From Bacillota bacterium (GTDB taxonomy: Bacteria; Bacillota; Clostridia; Christensenellales; UMGS416): a stretch of 64,000 bases of DNA. Each line of letters opens with the position of its first letter. Position 1 is the first letter of the stretch. Below the pieces are notes generated by a model that saw nothing but the letters and a program-made list of their open reading frames with translations, had not been told where the DNA came from and searched no databases. The translations under genes were made by a program, and so were the position numbers. Below are positions 9,232 through 16,155 of this stretch, piece after piece. The stretch is from contig JAEYRH010000009.1 in assembly GCA_023435705.1 (NCBI GenBank), forward strand, positions 434,001 to 498,000, in the 5' to 3' direction.

Positions 9232-9480
9232 CTATGACTCCTTCCTTCCGCCTTTTGAGCGGGAGGGCAATATCGGAACCGGGTCGTATCCGCCTTTGGA
9301 GAAGGGGTTGCACCGCAGCAACCGTTTGGATGCCAGCCAGCCACCCCTGAACGCACCGTAACGCTCCACGGCTTCCATCGCATACTCGCTGCAGGTGGGC
9401 AGATAGCGGCAGGCGGGGGGCAGCAGGGGGGAGATATGCCGTTTATACCCCTTGAGGAGGCTCAGCAGAAATGCTTTCAT
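9232..9480 (-). CDS. yidD: Membrane protein insertion efficiency factor YidD
   Basis: An 82-residue protein with the family core CRYLPTCSEYA and RLLRCNPFSKGGYDPVP. It is a small membrane-associated factor assisting YidC. The ATG at 9480, with a GGAGGTG site upstream, lies inside rnpA, giving a 38-bp overlap; a longer in-frame ORF to 9603 has no family support. Sandwiched between rnpA and yidC, the usual order. Confidence 0.93.
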   Translation of the reverse strand: MKAFLLSLLKGYKRHISPLLPPACRYLPTCSEYAMEAVERYGAFRGGWLASKRLLRCNPFSKGGYDPVPILPSRSKGGRKES

Positions 9481-9832
9481 TGCTCTGCACCTCCTTGAGA
9501 AGATTGCCTTTTTCCAGCAGATGCTGCATGGACGCAAAGACTTCTGCATAGGACAATCCCACCGCGGCGGGCCTGGCCACAAATACCAACAGATAGCCCG
9601 CACGAATGCGCGGCAAATGCTTGCGGCAGGCTTCGCGCATTAACCGCTTGATGCGGTTACGCACGGTGGCCTTACCCACTTTCTTGCTTACAGAAAAACC
9701 CACCCGCATGAAGCCGGGCGGGCCAGATTTTACATAAACCAGCGAGAGCGTGCGGTTGGTGCAGGACCTGCCCTTGTTGTAAACATACTTGAATTGCGCG
9801 TTTTTCCTGAGGCGGTACCTGGCGCTAAGCAA
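9443..9832 (-). CDS. rnpA: Ribonuclease P protein component
   Basis: 129 residues, starting LSARYRLRKNAQFKYVYNKG and with the RNR motif VRNRIKRLMREACR near residue 60, diagnostic for the protein subunit that helps RNase P RNA mature tRNA 5' ends. I placed the start at TTG 9832, six bases after GGGAGGAG; an in-frame ATG at 9868 would fall in the preceding hairpin and add 12 residues not seen in the family. The C-terminal ~25 residues are poorly conserved and overlap yidD. Confidence 0.93.
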   Translation of the reverse strand: MLSARYRLRKNAQFKYVYNKGRSCTNRTLSLVYVKSGPPGFMRVGFSVSKKVGKATVRNRIKRLMREACRKHLPRIRAGYLLVFVARPAAVGLSYAEVFASMQHLLEKGNLLKEVQSNESISAEPPQGV

Positions 9833-9866
9833 TGCGCTCTCCTCCCATGGTGGCCTGACAAACTTC

Positions 9867-9893
9867 AAAAGGCCGGTTCGACACCGGCCTTTT
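9867..9893 (-). terminator. Intrinsic terminator/attenuator between rpmH and rnpA
   Basis: Minus-strand AAAGGCCGGT (9892-9883) pairs perfectly with ACCGGCCTTT (9877-9868), loop GTCGA, with one further T. It sits in the 68-bp gap between rpmH and rnpA inside what is normally one operon and would reduce read-through, making L34 more abundant than the downstream products. Confidence 0.75.
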
Positions 9894-9900
9894 CTCTTTG

Positions 9901-10035
9901 TCAGGCTGTGAGGACCTTGCGACCCTTTTCCCTACGGCGGGCTAACACCTTGCGGCCATTTTTTGTGGCCATACGCTTGCGGAACCCATGCTCCTTCTTG
10001 CGTTGGCGTTTCTTCGGCTGATATGGTCTGATCAT
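9901..10035 (-). CDS. rpmH: 50S ribosomal protein L34
   Basis: The 44-residue product is a standard L34: QPKKRQRKKEHGFRKRM, then ATKNGRKVLARRREKGRK. It starts at ATG 10035, after GAGGGGAAACTG. L34 is a late-assembling large-subunit protein. It heads the operon with rnpA, yidD, yidC and khpB. The usual divergent neighbour dnaA is absent. Confidence 0.97.
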   Translation of the reverse strand: MIRPYQPKKRQRKKEHGFRKRMATKNGRKVLARRREKGRKVLTA

Positions 10036-10121
10036 AACAGTTTCCCCTCTTGCATCTTCTTTGGCATTGTTCAGAAAGAATGGCATAAATTGCCCATTGG
10101 CACCTGAACAGTTGCCATACC

Positions 10122-10150
10122 ATTATAATGACAAGGGAATGTGCTGTCAA
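10122..10150 (-). promoter_or_regulatory. Consensus sigma-A promoter of the rpmH operon
   Basis: Minus-strand TTGACA (10150-10145), spacer 17 bp, TATAAT (10127-10122): a perfect consensus in both hexamers. Predicted transcription start near 10115, about 80 nt ahead of rpmH. Confidence 0.9.
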
Positions 10151-10295
10151 CATCAATGTTTGGGTACAAAACACCTTACCTGAATGATTTTGTCAGCAGG
10201 AAAATGAACGTGAGGCCCGGATAATATTACATCATGATCTTGGGCTGGCGTTTTTGGGCTTGATCAAAACGCATGATACCAATATTAGTAGGGAA

Positions 10296-10331
10296 CCAAC
10301 CCCCTGACACTCTTGATTGTGGAGGGGTTGG
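10296..10331 (-). terminator. Hairpin after the histidine kinase gene
   Basis: CCAACCCC (10296-10303) and GGGGTTGG (10324-10331) form an 8-bp stem with a 20-nt loop, 50 bp downstream of the kinase stop. There is no clear U tract, so terminator function is uncertain. The rest of the 10151-10381 stretch holds nothing recognisable. Confidence 0.4.
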
Positions 10332-10381
10332 CTATTGCGGGAGAAATGAAGCCGCAGTTCCTTTGGGGTTATATGGATTCA

Positions 10382-11635
10382 TTAGTAGTTGATCAAATCC
10401 GAAAATTCGATATCCAACCTTTTTTCAAGCGGGACCCGCTCTGCACCGGATAACGCGATGCCGGTTTGCGGTTCGAATACGGGCAGGCGAAAATAGAATG
10501 TGCTGCCATCGCCCACTTTGCTGGTGAACCAGATCTTCCCGCCCATCAGCTCAACCAAACCTTTTGAAAGCGCAAGCCCGATGCCCACACCCTCGTTGTT
10601 GCGGGTGAGCGATGTATTGACTTGCCGAAACATGTCAAACAGGCTGTCTTTTTTATCGTCTGGGATGCCGCAGCCGTTATCTGCCACGCTCACAGTCAAA
10701 TGATTGTGCCTGTATGCCAGCGAGACAATTACCTGACCACCCGAATTTGTGTGCTTGATGGCGTTTGACAGCAGGTTCATCAGCACCCGCTCAAATTTCT
10801 CATGGTCAATCGTGATCGGGAGGGAAGCCGTTTCGCAGTGGAAAAGGAGCGTGATCCCAAGCTTCCTGGCATAAGCGGTGGCCAAATCCACGATTCTTCC
10901 TGTATTGGCCACGACATCGTCATAGAATACATTACAATGAATGGAGCCGGCATTCACCGTGGTAACATCCAGAAGGTTGCTGATCAGCCGGAGCATTCTG
11001 TATGTATTCTGCCGGAGCACAGTCACATTGTGCGTAATCTTTTCCCTGTGGTTGCAATCTACCTTTCCCAAATGGATGTCCATCAGATCCAGATCCAGAA
11101 GCATGATGGAAAGCGGTGTGCGAAACTCGTGGGAGATATTGGTGAAGAAGTCTGATATCAGGCTGTTTTTGCGCCTGAGCTCCTCTTCGTGTTCCTTCCG
11201 ATTCGAGGTGTCAAAACAGGATGCATAATACTTCACCGCCTGGCCGTTTTCAAAGATATATTTCCCTCTGACCAGAACCCAGATGGTTTGATTGTGATCC
11301 GGATTCATTCGAAACTCTATGCTGTCCTTGGATTCTCCGATCTTGATCATTGAGTGGAAGTAGTCTCTGACCCGATCCCGGTCTTCGGGATGAACGGCAT
11401 GAAAGATGTGGCGAAGCTGCTCGTAGCTGCTCAAGCCCTCAATGTTGAGAAGTCTCGCGAACTTGTCGGAAAACACCACGTTCTGCCAATTGCCAATTTC
11501 AATTGTAAAAGAGCCAATGGAAGAGCCGTCCAGGATGTCCAGTATGGATTGGGCACTCACCGTGTTGTCGACTGCTGCCGTGTGCAATGTGAGGGTTTCA
11601 TAGACGGAGTCAGCGAAGCTCAAGGAGTTGCGCAT
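10382..11635 (-). CDS. PAS domain sensor histidine kinase, cytoplasmic
   Basis: A PAS fold of the PAS_3 type spans about residues 40-145. It is followed by a HisKA phosphoacceptor region with the autophosphorylated histidine in NISHEFRTPLS (near residue 169), and a HATPase domain with N box LMNLLSNAIKHT, G1 VADNGCGIP, and G2 GVGIGLALSKGLVELMGG. No transmembrane segment is visible, so the signal is probably intracellular. Start: ATG 11635 lies 8 bases after AGGGG; ATG 11641 and GTG 11644 are in frame just upstream. There is no response regulator next to it, so it is an orphan kinase; its partner cannot be named. It is transcribed alone, away from the rsgA leader. Confidence 0.9.
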   Translation of the reverse strand: MRNSLSFADSVYETLTLHTAAVDNTVSAQSILDILDGSSIGSFTIEIGNWQNVVFSDKFARLLNIEGLSSYEQLRHIFHAVHPEDRDRVRDYFHSMIKIGESKDSIEFRMNPDHNQTIWVLVRGKYIFENGQAVKYYASCFDTSNRKEHEEELRRKNSLISDFFTNISHEFRTPLSIMLLDLDLMDIHLGKVDCNHREKITHNVTVLRQNTYRMLRLISNLLDVTTVNAGSIHCNVFYDDVVANTGRIVDLATAYARKLGITLLFHCETASLPITIDHEKFERVLMNLLSNAIKHTNSGGQVIVSLAYRHNHLTVSVADNGCGIPDDKKDSLFDMFRQVNTSLTRNNEGVGIGLALSKGLVELMGGKIWFTSKVGDGSTFYFRLPVFEPQTGIALSGAERVPLEKRLDIEFSDLINY

Positions 11636-11780
11636 ACCCATCACCCCTAATCAAATTGTGTATACAGCTATTAACATTGATAAGCTATTATAACATAATA
11701 TTTTATGTATTGCGATAAATTTGTAAAATGCTTCAATTCTGCCACAAATGCTAAATATACCCTTTATTGGATAAGGGTGA

Positions 11781-11809
11781 TTGACAACACGCCGCCGTTG
11801 CCTTAGAAT
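11781..11809 (+). promoter_or_regulatory. Promoter of the rsgA leader transcript
   Basis: TTGACA (11781-11786), spacer 17 bp, TAGAAT (11804-11809). Transcription should start near 11816, giving a leader of about 330 nt before rsgA. The bases from 11645 to 11780 are AT-rich and contain no gene that I can see. Confidence 0.8.
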
Positions 11810-11840
11810 TGCATTATTCTTTAATAAAGGAGCGGTTATC

Positions 11841-11879
11841 ATGTTGGAGTTTGTGGCGCTGGAGGGCGCGAAAAATTGA
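11841..11879 (+). CDS. Leader peptide MLEFVALEGAKN upstream of rsgA
   Basis: A 12-codon ORF with an ideal ribosome site, AAGGAG at 11827-11832, eight bases before the ATG, and about 25 nt after the predicted transcription start. Its first codons (GTTGGAG, 11843-11849) are complementary to CTCCAAC at 11902-11908 just upstream of two terminator hairpins. This layout is that of translation-controlled attenuators, such as those in front of antibiotic-resistance genes. Translation is inferred from the signal quality, not from homology. Confidence 0.6.
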   Translation: MLEFVALEGAKN

Positions 11880-11958
11880 ATAGGCGGCCATGGCGGCCCA
11901 TCTCCAACGACAGCCCTTTATGATACCGCCCCCAGTGGGCGGAGGATAGCCAGATCAG

Positions 11959-11982
11959 GCGCGGCAGATGTCGCGCTTTTTT
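11959..11982 (+). terminator. First leader terminator of rsgA
   Basis: GCGCGG (11959-11964) pairs with TCGCGC (11971-11976), loop CAGATG, followed by six T. An upstream hairpin CCGCCC/GGGCGG lies near 11927-11943. It lies 165 bp before rsgA and so would abort most transcripts unless the leader refolds. Confidence 0.75.
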
Positions 11983-11994
11983 GTTGGTTTCCAG

Positions 11995-12028
11995 CGCCGG
12001 AGGCATGCCCTCCGGCGTTTGCCTTTTT
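11995..12028 (+). terminator. Second leader terminator-like hairpin of rsgA
   Basis: Perfect 9-bp stem CGCCGGAGG (11995-12003) / CCTCCGGCG (12009-12017), loop CATGC, followed by TTTGCCTTTTT. It is in tandem with the first leader terminator, 12 bp apart. Confidence 0.65.
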
Positions 12029-12053
12029 AACGGACAGGAAGGAGAAATGTTTT

Positions 12054-12182
12054 ATGAGCAAGAGTGACTTTGCCTGCGCATTATGCGCGACCACGACTGA
12101 CAGAACACCGGGACATAACATGAAAAGACGAGGAGAATTGATACAATATGGCAAGCACTATCGAAATGTATGGCTGGAATGA
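12054..12182 (+). CDS. Small ORF overlapping the rsgA start (42 residues)
   Basis: ATG 12054 is nine bases after AAGGAG (12039-12044) and opens a 42-codon frame ending at TGA 12180-12182, 35 bp inside rsgA in another frame. The product starts MSKSDFACALCATTTDRTPG and has one CxxC pair and a basic C-terminal half. I do not recognise it. Because rsgA has a long 12-base gap between AGGAG and its ATG, ribosomes ending the small ORF might help rsgA initiation. It could equally be chance; codon bias is not informative at this length. Confidence 0.4.
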   Translation: MSKSDFACALCATTTDRTPGHNMKRRGELIQYGKHYRNVWLE

Positions 12183-13212
12183 ACAATGGCAACGGAAATG
12201 GGATGTATTAGGTTTTGAAGATCTGCTGCCTGGCCGCGTGACTGCCCGCTGGCGGGGCCAATGGGAAGTGGCTTGCGGCGACGGGCTGCGGCTCGCCGAC
12301 CTCACTGGCCGGTTTCGCCGCGAACAGCCCGAGGATGCCTTCCCGGAGGTAGGCGACTTTGTGGCAGTGCGTGCAGATCAGGGCAGTGTGCGGATCGCGG
12401 CGCTGCTCCCGCGACAAAACGCACTGGTTCGCCACATGGCGTTCAGCGTGTCCGGCCGGCAGGTGCTGGCCGCCAACGTGGATGTGGCATTCGCTGCGAT
12501 GGCGCTGGACCGTGACTTCAACCTCAGGCGCATGGAGCGCTACATTGCGGCGATCGCGGAAGGCGGTGTGACCCCGGTGGCCCTTCTGACCAAGGCTGAC
12601 CTGTGCTCCGGCTACTGGGCGAAAGTTTACAGCCTCACGGATTTGTTTCCGGGTGTGGCGGTTCTGCCGATCAGCGCGGTGACCGGAGATGGGCTGGATG
12701 CGCTGCGCGGTCTGCTCCATCCTGGCAGCACATCGCTGGTGATTGGCTCGTCCGGCGTGGGCAAATCCACTTTGTTAAACGCGCTGTATGGCGGCGACTT
12801 CATGCGGACTGGAGCCTTGCGCAGCGATGGCTTTCGGGGCGCCCACACCACTACAAACCGCCAGATGGCGGTGCTGCCCAATGGTGCGTTGTTTATCGAC
12901 ACGCCCGGTATGCGGGAGCTGGGTGTAGTGGGCGATGGCGACGGCCTGGCGGACGCCTTTCCTGATATTGTGAGTCTTGCAGCGGACTGCCGGTTCCGCG
13001 ACTGCTCCCATGAGCGGGAGCCAGGCTGCGCTGTGCGGCAGGCCCTTGAAGAAGGCCGTCTGGATGCGAAGCGCTTGAAGAGCTACCGCAGCATCGGCAA
13101 GGAAATGGAGCGCGAGCAGGCAAAGGCGGGCTTCCGGCTGAACCACTTGCAGAAAAGTGACAGGGAGACCAAGCGGAAGGAGGCAATCCGTCGGGATGTA
13201 GAATTTGATTAG
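12148..13212 (+). CDS. rsgA: Ribosome small subunit-dependent GTPase A
   Basis: 354 residues with the circularly permuted GTPase order: OB-like N-terminal part (about 25-95), TKAD base-recognition motif at 148-151, P-loop GSSGVGKST at 200-208, DTPGMRELG G3 motif near 251, and a zinc knuckle CRFRDCSHEREPGC near 279-292. RsgA acts late in 30S subunit maturation by checking the decoding centre. It stands alone behind a long leader with attenuator features rather than in the usual stp-prkC-rsgA-rpe cluster, so it may be a second, inducible copy. The ribosome site AGGAG is 12 bases from the ATG, slightly long. Confidence 0.9.
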   Translation: MASTIEMYGWNEQWQRKWDVLGFEDLLPGRVTARWRGQWEVACGDGLRLADLTGRFRREQPEDAFPEVGDFVAVRADQGSVRIAALLPRQNALVRHMAFSVSGRQVLAANVDVAFAAMALDRDFNLRRMERYIAAIAEGGVTPVALLTKADLCSGYWAKVYSLTDLFPGVAVLPISAVTGDGLDALRGLLHPGSTSLVIGSSGVGKSTLLNALYGGDFMRTGALRSDGFRGAHTTTNRQMAVLPNGALFIDTPGMRELGVVGDGDGLADAFPDIVSLAADCRFRDCSHEREPGCAVRQALEEGRLDAKRLKSYRSIGKEMEREQAKAGFRLNHLQKSDRETKRKEAIRRDVEFD

Positions 13213-13229
13213 AAAATGAAGTGATATCG

Positions 13230-13256
13230 GTAGGGACGGGTTTAAACCCGCCCCCC
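13230..13256. repeat. Palindromic intergenic repeat unit
   Basis: GTAGGGA followed by the perfect palindrome CGGGTTTAAACCCG and a C run. The GTAGGG start and palindrome resemble one end of the larger elements at 26.0-26.3 kb and 46.4-46.6 kb, so it may be a solo end. It has no U tract and is not a clear terminator for rsgA. Confidence 0.4.
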
Positions 13257-13325
13257 GGTTTATCCTATCATTGCAGTTCGCTGGCCAATACAGACCGCTG
13301 AGATGGATGCAGAATGCTCTGGAAA

Positions 13326-14468
13326 CTAGAGTTGCTGCATCACATCAATGTATTTGTTGGCTATACTAAACTCTCTTTTCTCGCTGATCGCTTTCCTCAG
13401 CCTCATCCCAGTCTTCGTATCCCCAATCAACACCGCACCAACCAACAGATTGTTCCGAAGCATCAGGCAGCCATAACCGGTATCAGTTTCTTCACTCAGA
13501 GAAACAATTCCATCACCTTCCGTGATGTCACCCACCGAAAACACGCTAAGGGCTCCTACCTTCAGCATCGGTGAGGGTGGGGTATCCGTAAAGGCTGCGT
13601 TGCCACCGGCGGCGTTGATGCCCGCCACCTTGCCCTGCTCCTGCGCCACAGTCATCAGGCACCAATTGCGGCCGTTGAACTCGGCGGCGTCACCGCATGC
13701 GAAGATGCCAGGCACGTTGGTGCGCATGTGTTCATCCACCTGGATGGATCGGGCTGCTGCAATTGCTGTGCCGCTCACCAGCGACAGATCGGCCCGCACG
13801 CCGGCGCACAGCACCACGCAGGCACCATCATACACACCCGGGCAGGTTTGCGGATCCTGACCGATCATGATCTCTATTCCCGCTGCCTCCAGCCTGTGCT
13901 GCAGGTATTGGCCAGCCTCCTGGTTCAACTGCCTTGGCATCAGCCACGGCGCGAGCTCAATCACGGAGGTTTTCACTCCTGCTGTGTTGAGCTCCCAGGC
14001 TGTTTCCAACCCCAGCAGGCCGCCGCCCACCACGATTGCCCTGCCGGCTGCCAGGGCCGAGCTGCGCAAGCGCACCGCGTCATCATAACTGCGCAGTGTC
14101 ATGGGCGGCTCTTTGCAGGGCAGGTTTGGGCGGTTGGGTAAAGCGCCTGTCGCCAGCACCAGGCTGTCCCATGGCAGCTCTGAGCCATCAGTGAAGTGCG
14201 CGATCTTTCGCTCAACATCAATATGTTCCGCTGCCTTGCCGGTCTGCAATGTGATGCCCCGGCCGGTAAACCATTCCGGTTTGCGGATTGCCAGGGAGGT
14301 TGCCTCTTCTGGCTCGGAAAGGCAATGGGTGAGCCGGGGCCGCCAGTAAGGCGCGTATGGCTCTGCGCCGCACAGTGTAACCCTGGCGCCTTGTGCCGCC
14401 GCGTTGTCTGCCGCTGCCAGCCCTGCCGGGCCAGCACCGATGATGAGCACCTGATGTGTTGTATTCAT
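13326..14468 (-). CDS. NAD(P)/FAD-dependent oxidoreductase (rubredoxin/nitrite reductase-like)
   Basis: The 380-residue protein has an FAD Rossmann motif GAGPAGLAAAD at 11-21, a second nucleotide motif VVGGGLLGLETAWEL near 146, an LATGALP strand near 105 and the FAD-binding GIFACGDAAEF near 265. Layout and length match the ferredoxin/rubredoxin reductase and nitrite reductase flavoprotein family. No Cys-x-x-Cys redox pair is visible, so it is not thioredoxin reductase. The electron acceptor is unknown and no partner gene is adjacent. A promoter lies 30 bp upstream; the ribosome site (GGAAA) is weak. Confidence 0.85.
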   Translation of the reverse strand: MNTTHQVLIIGAGPAGLAAADNAAAQGARVTLCGAEPYAPYWRPRLTHCLSEPEEATSLAIRKPEWFTGRGITLQTGKAAEHIDVERKIAHFTDGSELPWDSLVLATGALPNRPNLPCKEPPMTLRSYDDAVRLRSSALAAGRAIVVGGGLLGLETAWELNTAGVKTSVIELAPWLMPRQLNQEAGQYLQHRLEAAGIEIMIGQDPQTCPGVYDGACVVLCAGVRADLSLVSGTAIAAARSIQVDEHMRTNVPGIFACGDAAEFNGRNWCLMTVAQEQGKVAGINAAGGNAAFTDTPPSPMLKVGALSVFSVGDITEGDGIVSLSEETDTGYGCLMLRNNLLVGAVLIGDTKTGMRLRKAISEKREFSIANKYIDVMQQL

Positions 14469-14497
14469 GGCAGATTTCCAATCTTGTAATCATGCTC

Positions 14498-14526
14498 ATT
14501 ATACACAATTTGCCATTTTCGTGAAA
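14498..14526 (-). promoter_or_regulatory. Promoter of the FAD oxidoreductase gene
   Basis: Minus-strand TTTCAC (14526-14521), 17-bp spacer, perfect TATAAT (14503-14498), 30 bp ahead of the ATG. Confidence 0.65.
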
Positions 14527-14615
14527 TATGCAAACACAGGAATTATCTCAAAAAGTATGACAGCTATGATCAAATTGCACTGTCTGGACATAGGATGTCT
14601 GGAGGGGTGGTTTAA

Positions 14616-15308
14616 TTGAAACCGGTCGATGTGCATTCCAGGGCAATTGAGGAAATGTTGGAGTATCAGGGCGTTACGATGGTAAATGTGGATATTTCTT
14701 ATCCAGAGATCCATGGCGAGATCTCAAAGCTCTGCGAGAGGCGGTTCAATGAGCATTATGCCAGGGAGGCTCAAACCCAGCGAAGGCATGCCCACGGGGA
14801 GTTGTACAGCAGCGCGGTGGAAGATTTCAAATTCAGACAGGAGAAGGGATATCCATTTAACCCATATGAGTTGATGCAGGGTTATTCTGTGACTTTCAAC
14901 TCCCTGCCGGTTCTCAGCCTATATTATGACGTGTATCAATACACAGGCGGAGCTCATGGCATGACCGATCGCACCGGCGACACCTGGGACCTGCAGCGCT
15001 GCCGGATGGTGGTCATGGGTGACCTGTTTCGCAGGGGCTATGATTACACCATTCCAATCTTCAAATACATAAGCGTTGAGGCGGCCCGCAGGCAGACCAG
15101 CGGCGAGGCTTCCTACTTTGATGGGCTGGAGCAGAACATCCGGAAGTATTTCGATGAGAAAAATTTCTTCCTCTCCTGCCAGGGGCTCAATGTGTTTTAC
15201 CCGCTATACTCCATCGCGCCCTATTATGTAGGGATACAGGTGTTCACTGTGCCCTTCGGCATGTTTGGAAACAACCTGGTGGTTCCGCTGATGGCGCTTT
15301 GCATGTGA
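14616..15308 (+). CDS. DUF3298-domain protein without signal peptide
   Basis: 230 residues. The layout, with a DUF4163-like N-terminal half (ISYPEIHG, then YSVTFNSLPVLSLYYDVYQYTGGAHG) and a DUF3298 C-terminal half (YSIAPYYVGIQVFTVPF), matches the region found in PdaC and RsiV, which in B. subtilis are envelope proteins. Here no signal peptide or membrane anchor is present, so the protein should be cytoplasmic unless the start is misplaced. The start is TTG 14616, six bases after GGAGGGG. It stands alone on the + strand between minus-strand genes. Function unknown. Confidence 0.8.
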   Translation: MKPVDVHSRAIEEMLEYQGVTMVNVDISYPEIHGEISKLCERRFNEHYAREAQTQRRHAHGELYSSAVEDFKFRQEKGYPFNPYELMQGYSVTFNSLPVLSLYYDVYQYTGGAHGMTDRTGDTWDLQRCRMVVMGDLFRRGYDYTIPIFKYISVEAARRQTSGEASYFDGLEQNIRKYFDEKNFFLSCQGLNVFYPLYSIAPYYVGIQVFTVPFGMFGNNLVVPLMALCM

Positions 15309-15325
15309 ATGAAGCAATATGTGAC

Positions 15326-15748
15326 TCAGTCACCCGTCACTGGCTTAAGTGCCGGGCATCTCGCCTTGAGCTCTGCCAGAAAGGTTTCCTTGTCTTTTGG
15401 TGAAATCATTGTGGTGCCGGTAATATAGTTATCGCCGTGGCGGAGCTCGATCATGTCACTGGAAAGCGCCATGGAGGATGCCATGCCTTTTATTCTGCTT
15501 GCTTCTGTGATGCGGTCATATGGGATGCGCTCATAAAAAGGGCCGCATCGCAACAACAAACCGCTGGGTTGAAATTCATACCATGTGCCAAACCAGATCC
15601 AAAGCAGCAGACCAATGCCGAGTGCTGCGCCTGACATGACGATCAGCCGCAAATCGGCTGGCGCTATGGCAATGCTGACGATCAGCAGCACGATCACACT
15701 GATCACCAGTATAACAAAACCCGTGCTTTTCGCAGAGTGGTAACGCAT
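15326..15748 (-). CDS. Small membrane protein with YyaB-like bacterial PH domain
   Basis: 140 residues from ATG 15748, which is preceded by GGGAGGTGATCCT; a longer frame to 15817 lacks a ribosome site. Two hydrophobic segments (about residues 9-30 and 36-54) are followed by a short beta-rich domain starting WYEFQPSGLLLRCGPFYERIPYDRI, as in bacterial PH family 4 (YyaB-like). Its cellular role is not known. It converges on the DUF3298 gene, 17 bp apart. Confidence 0.75.
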   Translation of the reverse strand: MRYHSAKSTGFVILVISVIVLLIVSIAIAPADLRLIVMSGAALGIGLLLWIWFGTWYEFQPSGLLLRCGPFYERIPYDRITEASRIKGMASSMALSSDMIELRHGDNYITGTTMISPKDKETFLAELKARCPALKPVTGD

Positions 15749-15867
15749 AGGATCACCTCCCGGGCACAGTATACCATTTGTCTGGATCTGGCACTGCAAA
15801 CCAATACGCATTGCCAAATTGTAGCGTCTGGTCTATCCTTGTTTACAACATTTGTTTTGGAGTTTTT

Positions 15868-16155
15868 ATGGATTTTCTGAAGATGATGTTTTGGACTGTA
15901 GTGCTCACTGCCAACATTACCGGCGTGGCAGTGGCCTATGCGGACAAGCAAAAAGCGAAACAGAAGAAGTGGCGTACGCCTGAGAAGGTGTTTTTGTGGC
16001 TGGCTGCACTCGGCGGCGGGCCGGGTGTGCTCATTGGGTTCGTGGCATTCCGGCACAAAACGCGCCATGGCAAGTTGATTGCTGGTGTTGCAGCGCTCAT
16101 GATTGCGTTTTACGGGTTGGTTTATGCCTTTGTCACATTAACACGATCTCTTTGA
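15868..16155 (+). CDS. DUF1294 family membrane protein
   Basis: 95 residues with hydrophobic segments near 5-25 and 66-90 around the conserved block ADKQKAKQKKWRTPEKVFLWLAAL (cut here for length: key residues are DK-KA, WR-PE and GG-PG, then RHKTRH). This fits the DUF1294 family of unknown function. The start ATG 15868 follows TTGGAG; a frame reaching 15778 has no ribosome site. The last 23 bp overlap the end of the convergent HD-GYP gene. Confidence 0.8.
   Translation: MDFLKMMFWTVVLTANITGVAVAYADKQKAKQKKWRTPEKVFLWLAALGGGPGVLIGFVAFRHKTRHGKLIAGVAALMIAFYGLVYAFVTLTRSL

Noticed and set aside
10036..10381. Possible replication origin next to rpmH
   Set aside because: No TTATCCACA-type DnaA boxes, no AT-rich unwinding repeats and no dnaA gene.
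11918..12154. 78-codon minus-strand ORF opposite the rsgA leader
   Set aside because: It covers the terminator hairpins and the small ORF, has no ribosome site and no family features.
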